From Nitrospinaceae bacterium (GTDB lineage: Bacteria > Nitrospinota > Nitrospinia > Nitrospinales > VA-1): a stretch of DNA of 37,808 bases. Location: NCBI GenBank assembly GCA_029261455.1, contig JAJDBH010000011.1, positions 1 to 37,808 of the forward strand, in the 5' to 3' direction. Below the pieces are notes generated by a model. That model was not told the DNA's origin. It saw only the letters and a list, made by a program, of their open reading frames with translations, and did no database searches. Made by a program: the position numbers and the translations under genes. Below, in pieces: positions 6,688 to 14,518 of this stretch (within the stretch, counting starts at the first letter, position 1; the number at the start of each line of letters is the position of its first letter).

Positions 6688-7827
6688 TCATTTGCCTTGA
6701 GAGGCAATGATCTCCTCGTAAACTTTCACCATTTCGCGGGTATTTTTTCCCACGGAAAACTGTTCAGCTAAGGCTCGACCATTTTGGCCCATGGTCTGCC
6801 GTACAGTTGGATCAAAAAGACTATTGATATTCTCGGCAACTTCTTCGGAGGATTCGGGGGTTTCAACTATCAGGCCGTTTTGTCTGTGCTGGATAATATC
6901 AGCCGCTCCGCAATGGCGGGTGGTTATGACAGGAAGCCCTGATGCCAATGCTTCGAGGTTGGCATTTCCAAAGGGCTCATAAATTGAGGGCAAGGCAAAA
7001 ATATCCGTAGCGGCATAATACTTTTCAATATCTGGAACCGGCTCTTTGTAGATGATTTGACTCCTCAGGTTTTCAGGTGCGAAATGGATATATTTTTTCC
7101 ATTTGCCTTTCCCCATTATTACCAGCCTCCAATCTTTAGACTTGAAATATTGAGTTGCCTGAAGAAGTGATTTCAGTCCCTTCCTTTCAAATCCAGATCC
7201 CACAAATAAAATAAGAACGGAGTTTTTTGGGATTTCCAGCTCCTTTCGGATGTTTTCTCTATATATATTTTTATTCTCAGGATGAAAACGTGTCAGGTCG
7301 ACCCCGTTATAGACCACCGAAATATTTTCCTGCGGGCAATGATAATGTTTGAGTATATCGTTTTTGACCATTTGGGAAATAGCGATGAATTTTCTACATT
7401 GGCCTGATTCGAATATGTTTTTTTCCAGTTTGAGAATCAACCGGTGAAAGGGGTTGAAAGAGAGAGAAAGTCCTTTAAGCACTGGGAGAAAACGTTTCCT
7501 TTGCTCCAGCCATTCCTTATGGCATCCATCGCCAACACGGTAGACACTTTGTTCCCAGGTTTTTTCATGGCTCTGAATAATGTCGAAAGATTCTTTTCCA
7601 ACAGCCCTGGCGGCAAACCATGCAAATGACAGGGTTCTTATGAAAGCATTAAGTTTAAAAGTTCGAACATGATGGAGATGTATATTGGGATGGTCGGATG
7701 AGGACCATTGGTTGGCAAAAATATGAATGTCGTGTCCAGCCTCGGCGAGTTGCTGGATATAGCCTTGAACAAACTGCTCGGCACCGCCATAAAGAACAAA
7801 TTTTTGCCGGATGATGGCTATTTTCAT
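6688..7827 (-). CDS. Glycosyltransferase family 4 (WaaG-like LPS core transferase)
   Basis: About 379 residues with a GT-B fold. The N-terminal domain has IRQKFVLYGGAEQFVQGYIQQLAEAGHDIHIFA, and the C-terminal domain shows LFVGSGFERKGLKSLLQA and VIMGKG. The donor-binding site is YEPFGNANLEALASGLPVITT, with the E-x7-E motif of GT4 enzymes. VGDGCHKEWLEQRKRFLP in the middle is characteristic of the WaaG/RfaG LPS core glucosyltransferase branch. I start it at ATG 7827; an in-frame TTG four codons upstream would give an unusual leader. It follows the other GT4 gene on the same strand with a 21-base gap, so the two are probably one transcript. Role: adding a hexose to nascent LPS core or surface glycan at the cytoplasmic face of the inner membrane. 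The sugar is not identifiable. Confidence 0.87.
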   Translation of the reverse strand: MKIAIIRQKFVLYGGAEQFVQGYIQQLAEAGHDIHIFANQWSSSDHPNIHLHHVRTFKLNAFIRTLSFAWFAARAVGKESFDIIQSHEKTWEQSVYRVGDGCHKEWLEQRKRFLPVLKGLSLSFNPFHRLILKLEKNIFESGQCRKFIAISQMVKNDILKHYHCPQENISVVYNGVDLTRFHPENKNIYRENIRKELEIPKNSVLILFVGSGFERKGLKSLLQATQYFKSKDWRLVIMGKGKWKKYIHFAPENLRSQIIYKEPVPDIEKYYAATDIFALPSIYEPFGNANLEALASGLPVITTRHCGAADIIQHRQNGLIVETPESSEEVAENINSLFDPTVRQTMGQNGRALAEQFSVGKNTREMVKVYEEIIASQGK

Positions 7828-7848
7828 GGTGCAGGCCAACCAAAAGAG

Positions 7849-9093
7849 TTAAGGATGAGAATTATTCAGAACGTCATGATAAATGGTTTCAATATTGTCC
7901 ATCATTCTATCAAGGCTCAATTCTTTTTTGCCGAAGCTATAAGCTTTTTCAGCCATAGATTGCGCTAGTTCAGGATCATTTAATAATTTCATAATTCCGT
8001 TGGCCATGTCCTGTGGGTTTTCAGGTTCGACCAAAATGCCCCATTCACCATTTCCAAGGATAGGTATAATGGAGTCCATGCGAGTGGAGACAACAGGGGT
8101 TTTCATTGCAATGGCTTGGGGAATGACCTGGGTTGTTCCTTCCATGCCGAATGACGCTACGCAATGGATATCCAGTGCGGCCATGATCTCTGGAATATCT
8201 TCACGGTGGCCAAGCACAAAAATGAATTTTTCAAGCCCCTGACTTTTGATTCTATCGCGGATGGATTCGAATGCAGGGCCTGAACCGACGATGGCAAATC
8301 GAGCATCCGGAAATTTTTCTAAAACGAAAGGGACGGAATCTATAAAATGTTCGTGACCCTTCCAACTACGAATCACAGAAACTATACCGATCAAAGGTTG
8401 ATGAGGGCTCAATCCCAGTTCGTTTCTTATTTTCTCTCCACTAATATGGAAGTCAAACTTTCTCAGGTCAACGCCTGCTGGTATGGAAATTATTTTATCA
8501 GCAGAGATCCCGGTATTTTCAGAGACTGTGTCTACAATGCTTCTGCCGCTGGCCAAAACACGCCTGGGTGCCTTCGCATAAAGCCACCGGTTGAAAACAT
8601 GATTTCTTATCGGGATCATGACATGCCGGCTTCGGATAATCGGGGTACCCAGCAGAGTCCCTGCCAAGGCTATCAACCAACTGTCTATAGAGCTGTGCGA
8701 TTGAAGAATGTCAGGTCGGGATGTTCTGATTATTTTTATCAACGAAAACAGGGTCAGTAAGCTGAAGGGCCGTCGCATTATCAAAGGAAAATAGTTCAGG
8801 TTCGGATGGTTGAACTGCTTACATTTTTCGTGGAGCGGACTGTCAGGTTGGCAAACAATAGTGACACGGTGCCCGCGCTCCAGAAGTGATTGGCATTCTT
8901 GAACTATCCTGATCTCCTGCCCGCCCCAACCTGCAGCGGCTTCAGAATGTAAGATGTGTAGGGTTTTCAATAAGGGGGCCTGTGAAAAAATGAGGGTCAG
9001 CGATACACGATTGAAAATTACCTTATCACAACCTTTTAGCGCAATGCAATCCAACGGAGCCACAGGGATTTTATATCTAGAATGCATTGCCAA
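7849..9093 (-). CDS. Glycosyltransferase family 4
   Basis: Up to 414 residues; GT-B. The catalytic module begins at KTLHILHSEAAAGWGGQEIRIVQECQSLLERGH, where the glycine-rich loop binds the acceptor side. It continues with DILQSHSSIDSW, GIVSVIRSWKGHEHFIDSV and FVLGHREDIPEIMAALDIHCVAS. The donor site is MEGTTQVIPQAIAMKTPVVST, so the usual E-x7-E becomes E-x7-Q, and GILVEPENP follows. The start is uncertain. TTG 9093 has AGGAAAG nine bases upstream but adds about 40 residues unlike the family. ATG 9087 or TTG 8970 (which puts KTLHIL at the N-terminus) are alternatives. It is the first gene of a two-gene GT4 unit transcribed away from the heptosyltransferase at 9189. The product probably extends LPS core or O-antigen. 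Confidence 0.83.
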   Translation of the reverse strand: MAMHSRYKIPVAPLDCIALKGCDKVIFNRVSLTLIFSQAPLLKTLHILHSEAAAGWGGQEIRIVQECQSLLERGHRVTIVCQPDSPLHEKCKQFNHPNLNYFPLIMRRPFSLLTLFSLIKIIRTSRPDILQSHSSIDSWLIALAGTLLGTPIIRSRHVMIPIRNHVFNRWLYAKAPRRVLASGRSIVDTVSENTGISADKIISIPAGVDLRKFDFHISGEKIRNELGLSPHQPLIGIVSVIRSWKGHEHFIDSVPFVLEKFPDARFAIVGSGPAFESIRDRIKSQGLEKFIFVLGHREDIPEIMAALDIHCVASFGMEGTTQVIPQAIAMKTPVVSTRMDSIIPILGNGEWGILVEPENPQDMANGIMKLLNDPELAQSMAEKAYSFGKKELSLDRMMDNIETIYHDVLNNSHP

Positions 9094-9188
9094 AAAGTAG
9101 AACTTTCCTGTTAATATTTATGTTCTATGGACAACTGTTAGACATTTAGTTGGGATGCTTATCAAGATTTATAATAAGAAATGAATAA

Positions 9189-10196
9189 ATGATGGAAAGA
9201 ATACTGGTGGTCAGTACAACAGGAATGGGGGACTGCCTTTGGGGGACTCCTGGGATTCGAGCTTTGCGGAAGACATTTCCAAAAATGGAAATTGACATGG
9301 TCGTGAGTCGGTCTTGGAAGTCTTTGTTTGATTTTAATCCTCACCTGAACCAAATTTTTGAATACGATGGTGAATGGTATCGTCAGCCTTTTTTAGGAGT
9401 CAAGTTGTTAGGACGGCCTTATGACGCTATTTATCTTTTTCATGCCAACCGAAATTTTAAAAGGATGTTGCCTTGGCTTCCGTCAGTGCCAATCTGGAGT
9501 TACCAAAACCATGATTGGATTCCTGAATCACATCGCATGAAAATGGATGCTAATGTTCATGGAATCCAGAAAAGATTGATCATGATGGAGAAGTTTGGTG
9601 TGAAATCGGATGGCGGTCAGATGGAAATATTTTTTGATCAGGCTACTATTGAAAGGTCGCGAAATTTTTTAGAGTCTCATGGTTTTAGCCCCGAAAAATA
9701 TGTTTACCTAAACTTAGGAGCTGCAGTAGAAGCCCGTAGATGGATGGTTGAGCGTTTCAGTGAACTTGCTCAACGAATTCTCAAGAAAACATCCTTGAAT
9801 ATCATTTTAGGCGGAGGACCGAATGAAAAAAAGCGAGCTGTTACTATTTTAAATCAACTCAATACCTCTCGGGCGATGGAAGTCTGCAGTCAGTTGATCA
9901 TGGTTAATGCTAGCATTATTTCGCAGGCGAAGATCATGGTAACTTCTGACACGGGGCCCATGCATATCGGGTTTGCAGTGAAAGCTCCGGTTGTGGCACT
10001 TTTCGGATCCATTCCGCCTTCAGGTTCTGGTCCTTATGAGATTCCCGATCATTTATGTCGAGTCATAAGTATTGATCCTGAAGGAAAGGATTCCGTTGAC
10101 AAGGAAAACCCAGGAGAGTTTTACTTAAGATGCATTACGGTAGATAGGGTTTGGGAGCAGGTAGAACAAATGCTGGCAGAACAAGCTAACTCGTAG
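9189..10196 (+). CDS. Heptosyltransferase, GT9 family
   Basis: 335 residues, GT-B fold of the ADP-heptose:LPS heptosyltransferase family. The N-terminal RILVVSTTGMGDCLWGTPGIRALRKTFP is the acceptor-binding loop, with the conserved GD. The C-terminal half has YVYLNLGAAVEARRWMVERFSELAQ and IILGGGPNEKK. Its donor-binding VTSDTGPMHIGFAVKAPVVALFGS carries the D-T-G-P-x-H motif that contacts ADP-heptose in WaaC/WaaF. Two consecutive ATGs (9189, 9192) could start it; the ribosome site is weak. The coding end overlaps the convergent heptosyltransferase by 11 bases. It probably adds a heptose (or a related sugar, since GT9 members vary) to the inner core of LPS. The C-terminal part after FGS is longer and less conserved than in WaaF. 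Confidence 0.87.
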   Translation: MMERILVVSTTGMGDCLWGTPGIRALRKTFPKMEIDMVVSRSWKSLFDFNPHLNQIFEYDGEWYRQPFLGVKLLGRPYDAIYLFHANRNFKRMLPWLPSVPIWSYQNHDWIPESHRMKMDANVHGIQKRLIMMEKFGVKSDGGQMEIFFDQATIERSRNFLESHGFSPEKYVYLNLGAAVEARRWMVERFSELAQRILKKTSLNIILGGGPNEKKRAVTILNQLNTSRAMEVCSQLIMVNASIISQAKIMVTSDTGPMHIGFAVKAPVVALFGSIPPSGSGPYEIPDHLCRVISIDPEGKDSVDKENPGEFYLRCITVDRVWEQVEQMLAEQANS

Positions 10197-11241
10197 TATT
10201 TGCCGGGTAAACTTTGGTTAAGGCTTCCATGATGTCTTCCACAGTGATGATGCTTTTACATTCAGGCCTGCCATTCCAGCACTCTTCTTTTCTTGTTTGC
10301 CGGTTACAAGGTCGGCACTCTATTTCTTTTGAAATGATGGTTGCGTTGTTTCCAGGAGGGCGCCAAGTCTCAGGGTTTGTCCATCCAAACATTCCCACCA
10401 CAGGTGCCCCAAGAGCGGCAGCGTAATGCATATAACCCCCATCATGGCACACGACAAACCGGGCTTTTTGAGTAATGGCCCCAAGTGTTTCTAGATCAGT
10501 GCTGATGAAAGTATAGGGAGCATTTTTTATTGTAGGCGTGATTTCATCAACTATGTGCTCCTGTCCCGGCCCACAGGTCAATAAAGTTTTCATTTGGTGC
10601 TGAGAATAAATCGTGTCGGCGAGTTGTGCGAATTTTTCAGCTTCCCAGCGGTCATATGGTTTTGCCCCAGGATGTAAAATACAGAAGGGTTCGTGAGGGT
10701 CAATGCCTTCTGTTTGCAAAAGTTTGTCGGCTTTAGTTTGCGCAGATTCTGGAATATGGATGGATGGAGCAATTTCTCCAAACTCCACGCCCATTTTTTT
10801 TATCAGGGCGACTTGATAGTCAATAGGCCGGTTGGGGTTGAGAACGCCAAAATCGAGTTTAACGTTATACAGGAAAGATCGATTGGCGAATTTATGACCA
10901 ACACGGTAAGGTGCCTGAGTGACAAAGCACATGACCGCCCCTCTTGTTCCTTCATGCATGTCAATCACGACATCGTATCGGTCGGCGAAAAGTCGATAAT
11001 AAAACCCAAGCGTGTGCAACCAGGACTTTTTTTCAAAAGATAAAACATGGTCAACATCAGGATGGTTTCGGACTATGTCCGACGAAAAGTGCTCCACCAG
11101 TACTGTTAAGTGGCAATCGGGAAAACTTTTCTTTAAGGGGGTATATACCGCCGTATTGTAAACCACGTCCCCAATGGATCGTAGTTTGATAATAAGAATT
11201 CTTGGGTTTTTAGGTAATTTATCCCGGGGAAAACTTAGCAA
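10186..11241 (-). CDS. Heptosyltransferase, GT9 family
   Basis: 351 residues. RILIIKLRSIGDVVYNTAVYTPLKKSFP gives the GT9 N-terminal loop with the catalytic-site GD. DVVIDMHEGTRGAVMCFVTQAPYRVGHK is the usual RxxR-type segment. FCILHPGAKPYDRWEAEKFAQLAD and VVCHDGGYMHYAAALGAPVVGMFGWTNPETWRPP form the nucleotide-sugar site; here H-D-G-G-x-x-H replaces the common D-T-G-P-x-H. A late CRPCNRQTRKEECWNGRPEC cysteine cluster, also seen in other GT9 enzymes of the WaaQ/RfaQ branch, is present. The start is TTG 11241 with GGAG 12 bases upstream; no ATG is available in frame nearby. A promoter with a perfect TATAAT lies upstream (11309-11336). It is convergent with, and overlaps by 11 bases, the other heptosyltransferase, so the two are not co-transcribed despite the likely shared pathway. 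Confidence 0.87.
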   Translation of the reverse strand: MLSFPRDKLPKNPRILIIKLRSIGDVVYNTAVYTPLKKSFPDCHLTVLVEHFSSDIVRNHPDVDHVLSFEKKSWLHTLGFYYRLFADRYDVVIDMHEGTRGAVMCFVTQAPYRVGHKFANRSFLYNVKLDFGVLNPNRPIDYQVALIKKMGVEFGEIAPSIHIPESAQTKADKLLQTEGIDPHEPFCILHPGAKPYDRWEAEKFAQLADTIYSQHQMKTLLTCGPGQEHIVDEITPTIKNAPYTFISTDLETLGAITQKARFVVCHDGGYMHYAAALGAPVVGMFGWTNPETWRPPGNNATIISKEIECRPCNRQTRKEECWNGRPECKSIITVEDIMEALTKVYPANTTS

Positions 11242-11308
11242 GGTAAATCAAAACTCCATTTGAAAAATTGGTGCTAAAATCAGCAAATCGGTCTATTCGC
11301 TCACCTTG

Positions 11309-11336
11309 ATTATAGACCATATCTACATAGGTGCAA
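11309..11336 (-). promoter_or_regulatory. Sigma-70 type promoter for the heptosyltransferase at 10186-11241
   Basis: On the minus strand, TTGCAC (11336-11331) is followed after 16 bases by a perfect TATAAT (11314-11309). The -35 matches only three of six, but spacing and -10 are good. The predicted start near 11302 leaves a leader of about 60 bases before TTG 11241. Confidence 0.5.
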
Positions 11337-11387
11337 AACTTGCTCAAAGTTAACTTGAAAGTTCATTAATGTGAATGCCTGTCGTTA

Positions 11388-12521
11388 TCAAGATGAACCT
11401 GTTATTTTTTCGATCAAATTTTGCAATTTTTCTTCCATGACTTTTAGGTCATAGAGCTCGATACACCGATCTCGAGCTCGAAGGCCTTTTTCCTTAGCTT
11501 CCTCGGGATGATCCAGAACATGCTGGAGGGTGCGGGCAAGCTCCTCAGGATTCCCCGGTTCAACAAGGTACCCGTTCCCCCCTAACACTTCAGGGATATC
11601 GGAGACACGAGTGGTGATTACCGGCTTAGCCATTGCCATGGCATCAAATAGTTTTGCCGGGATCTGCCCTTGGGTATCCGTTGTGTCCCTTTGAGGAACA
11701 ACAAGAATGTCAGCTGCCGAGAGATGTTTGGGAAGCTCTTTAAAGGGAATCTTGGGAAGCACTAATACTTTTTGTTGAGTGGATGTGGGGCTATTCCTAA
11801 CAGGGTCGAAAGAGGGCTCGGCTCCAATAAAGACCAGCCGAAGGTCTGAATGATTTAAATTGTCAACGGCTTTAATAAGGTCGTCAATGCCTTTATGAGC
11901 CCTGGGAGTACCCATAAACATGATCACGCGATTTTTCCCCAGACCGAGAGATTCCTTAACTTCCTGTGAGTCAAAATTATCTGGATTTAAGACTTTTGTG
12001 TCTCTGCAATGATGAATCAGGTGTCCGGTAAAACGGTTTTGCAAAAACTTGTTGCTGACAATGATGGAATCGGCAAATCCTACAAGTTTTTCCATGAACC
12101 AAGTGTAGGGTAATCCATTGGGGTTGGAAAAGTTCAGGAAGCGTCCAACGCATCCCCAAAACCCTGAGTGGTAATAAAACCCAGCCTCCCAATCATCAAT
12201 GTCTACCATGACGGGTTTTCCTGAAAACCATTTTTTCAGTAAAGCAATTCCAAAACTTGTAGGTCGTAATTTGCAGGCGATATAAATATCGGCGTCCATC
12301 TCCCGAAGCATTTTGCGTATGGTAGAGATAAAATGGGGGTAACGGCTCCAGGGATATATTTGGATGGGAATTTCAATGTCACGCATGGGGTACCAGATAT
12401 CCCCATTCTTTGAAGCTCCAATGATTTTAACGTCATGCCGGGTAGCTAGGGCACTGGCCAATAGAGCGGTCCTGCCAAATGAATTGTTAGAAATGTCAAA
12501 ACAGAGCAGGCAAATTTTCAC
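11388..12521 (-). CDS. Glycosyltransferase family 4
   Basis: 377 residues, GT-B. The N-terminus KICLLCFDISNNSFGRTALLASALATRHDVKIIG lacks the usual GGxE but has the short Gly loop. DDWEAGFYYHSGFWGC follows around residue 108. The donor domain has VIMFMGTPRAHKGIDDLIKAVDNL and RLVFIGAEP, then ADILVVPQRDTTDTQGQIPAKLFDAMAMAKPVITT. There the position of the first Glu in the GT4 E-x7-E motif is altered (QIPAKLFDAMA), a variant common in surface-polysaccharide GT4 enzymes. GNGYLVEPGNPEELA ends the module. The start is GTG 12521; the ribosome site is weak. It is read in the same direction as the heptosyltransferase 10186-11241 but separated by 146 bases that hold that gene's own promoter. Sugar and acceptor are unknown. 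Confidence 0.83.
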   Translation of the reverse strand: MKICLLCFDISNNSFGRTALLASALATRHDVKIIGASKNGDIWYPMRDIEIPIQIYPWSRYPHFISTIRKMLREMDADIYIACKLRPTSFGIALLKKWFSGKPVMVDIDDWEAGFYYHSGFWGCVGRFLNFSNPNGLPYTWFMEKLVGFADSIIVSNKFLQNRFTGHLIHHCRDTKVLNPDNFDSQEVKESLGLGKNRVIMFMGTPRAHKGIDDLIKAVDNLNHSDLRLVFIGAEPSFDPVRNSPTSTQQKVLVLPKIPFKELPKHLSAADILVVPQRDTTDTQGQIPAKLFDAMAMAKPVITTRVSDIPEVLGGNGYLVEPGNPEELARTLQHVLDHPEEAKEKGLRARDRCIELYDLKVMEEKLQNLIEKITGSS

Positions 12522-12558
12522 ATTCGTTAATTTTCAGAGGGATTGATAGGAGGTTTAC

Positions 12559-12669
12559 GTGGATGACCCTGAGTTGTTTGAATGCTGGTTTTTGAATGGT
12601 CACCTAGATATGAGTGTTAGAGCAATTCTTCATCGAGATTATCATGGTTGCTTTATTTCTTCTATTTAA
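12559..12669 (+). CDS. Possible 36-residue small ORF with perfect Shine-Dalgarno
   Basis: AGGAGG (12548-12553) sits five bases before GTG 12559, the strongest ribosome site in this region, and 36 codons follow before TAA. The predicted peptide (starting VDDPELFECWFLNGHLDM) has no recognisable domain. It lies between the divergent GT4 gene and the ArnT-like gene, with an 81-base AT-rich gap to the latter. It may be a real small protein, a leader peptide, or the remnant of a longer gene. Codon evidence is too short to decide. Confidence 0.3.
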   Translation: MDDPELFECWFLNGHLDMSVRAILHRDYHGCFISSI

Positions 12670-12750
12670 TTATTGTGATGTTTTAGAAAGATAGTCTGCT
12701 GATCTTATTTTTTTTAATATCCTTTCCTTTTATTCACTTCACAGTAACTT

Positions 12751-14514
12751 ATGTTGACCTTTCTTCAAGAACTCTTCAGTAAGGTAACTGAAAAGCAACT
12801 TGTTTTCCTCTGGTTGATTTTTTGTTCTGCTGCTTTGACTTATCAGCTAGGTGGGGTTCCTCCTTATCATAGTGATGAAAATTATTATGTCGAGTCAACT
12901 CGCAACATGGTTGAGTCAGGAGATTATCTCACCCCCATTCACCATGATGAAAAGAGATTTGCCAAGCCTATCCTTTATTACTGGTTGATGTCAGCATCAT
13001 ACAAAATATTTGGTGTTAGCCTGGTTTCAGCCCGACTGACTTCCGCGCTTTTTGGAAGCCTTGCCATCGGTCTACTTTACCTTGTTTCCAGTAGGTTGTT
13101 TGAAGGTCGAACGGCTTTATACAGTGTTCTGATTTTGCCGGCTACGTTCCTTTATTTTCAGATTTCCCGATGGGCCACCACAGACATCGTCATGAATTTT
13201 TTCGTCCTCTTGGCAATTTATTTTTTTGTGCGTTTGTGTCAGAGTGATTTTAAAGAAAAAAGCAATGCCTATTTGTTTTACGTGGCAATGGCTTTAGGGT
13301 TTATGACTAAGGGGCCTCCGGCAGTCATCATCCCCGGCATGGTTGCGGTATTTTTTTTAATGGCAACTAGAAAGTGGGGGGCTTGGTCTCAAATGCGTAT
13401 TGGTCAAGGCCTGGTGATTTTATTGGTGGTTATTCTTCCTTGGTTTACGACGATGTTCTTGCTCCATGGAGATGAATTTAAGAACCATATTATTGGGGCG
13501 GAGATCGCAAATAGGCTGGTTCATGATAGTCCCTTCAGCCTTTACTTTTTTGGAGTTTTGTTTCGCTATCACTTGCCTTGGGTATTATTTTTTATAGCGG
13601 CATTTCTCAACCAGTTTGGCATTTGCAGTCATTCCCTTTCCCCGGTTTCGGGAGTGTCAGAATACTTCAGGCAGGTTCTGGGGAACATGAGGGCTCGTAT
13701 TAGGTTGTTGTTTACCAAGGAGAATGAGTCGGTTCTGCTTTGTTATATATGGATACTAGTATGTCTGGTTCTATTTACCCTTGTCAGGACAGAACACAGC
13801 CGATATATGTTACCAGCTTCATCGGCGGTTGCCATTCTGGTGGCAAAATTTTTCGCGGATATGGAAAAGGGTGAGGCGGATTGGTTGGGGTATAAAGTCA
13901 CTGCGATTTTAACAGGTGTTATTCTTTTAGTGGCCGGGACATTCTCAGGTGGGGCATTGTATTTTTTTAGTTTGATTTATAGTGTACCCATACATTTTTT
14001 CCTATTGCCTGCGTTGTTTTTGGTGGCAGGCGTTAGCATCTTCGGATTTAGAAAGAAGCGACAATATGGGGGGCAAGTTTTTGTCATTTCGTTTTCTCTG
14101 GTTTTTGCATTTTCTTTTTTGAGTGGAGACATTCTTCCTCATCTTAGTCGTTATCCAATGAAGCTGTTTTCTGGAAAAATATTAAGAGATAATTTTTCTG
14201 GTTCTACAGGGGTGTACCGGTTAGGAAATCAAAGAGCAAAGCTGGGTGTGCTGACAGGGCGAAAGGTTTTTGGGTTTTCCCATCCCAGTCAAATTCAGAA
14301 ATTTATTGATACTGATGACCAGGTTTTGATTGTCATGCGAGAAAAAGATCTTCAGGAGAGCTTTTCCAGTGTCCCAATCAAGATTGTGGCAGAGGATACT
14401 GCATGGTTGAGGGAGCGTGTTGATTGGGAGAGATTAAAAGTGCTTTTTAGAAAAGCAGAATCTGAGGGAGTTTCAGGCCTGACGGAAAAGATCTATCTTT
14501 TGTCGAATAAATAG
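12751..14514 (+). CDS. ArnT/PMT-like lipid-linked sugar transferase (membrane GT-C)
   Basis: 587 residues, polytopic inner-membrane protein with about ten to twelve hydrophobic segments, the first at LVFLWLIFCSAALTY. The first periplasmic loop has YHSDENYYVESTRNMVESGDYLTPIHHDEKRFAKPILYYWLMSASYKIFG. This is the GT-C signature of the ArnT / dolichyl-phosphate-mannose mannosyltransferase families: an acidic DE pair that replaces the family DE/DD, followed by the KPxLxYW motif. SRWATTDIVMNFF and FMTKGPPAVIIPG are further conserved loops. Such enzymes move a sugar from an undecaprenyl-phosphate carrier to lipid A, glycan or protein in the periplasm. The C-terminal third (after about 460) is a soluble periplasmic domain. 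It is convergent with the related gene at 14519-16000, with only four bases between stops. The exact donor cannot be read from sequence. Confidence 0.85.
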   Translation: MLTFLQELFSKVTEKQLVFLWLIFCSAALTYQLGGVPPYHSDENYYVESTRNMVESGDYLTPIHHDEKRFAKPILYYWLMSASYKIFGVSLVSARLTSALFGSLAIGLLYLVSSRLFEGRTALYSVLILPATFLYFQISRWATTDIVMNFFVLLAIYFFVRLCQSDFKEKSNAYLFYVAMALGFMTKGPPAVIIPGMVAVFFLMATRKWGAWSQMRIGQGLVILLVVILPWFTTMFLLHGDEFKNHIIGAEIANRLVHDSPFSLYFFGVLFRYHLPWVLFFIAAFLNQFGICSHSLSPVSGVSEYFRQVLGNMRARIRLLFTKENESVLLCYIWILVCLVLFTLVRTEHSRYMLPASSAVAILVAKFFADMEKGEADWLGYKVTAILTGVILLVAGTFSGGALYFFSLIYSVPIHFFLLPALFLVAGVSIFGFRKKRQYGGQVFVISFSLVFAFSFLSGDILPHLSRYPMKLFSGKILRDNFSGSTGVYRLGNQRAKLGVLTGRKVFGFSHPSQIQKFIDTDDQVLIVMREKDLQESFSSVPIKIVAEDTAWLRERVDWERLKVLFRKAESEGVSGLTEKIYLLSNK

Positions 14515-14518
14515 CAGG

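Noticed and set aside
9170-9175. TATAAT directly before the heptosyltransferase at 9189
   Set aside because: It would place the transcript start only about seven bases before the ATG and has no -35 at normal spacing.
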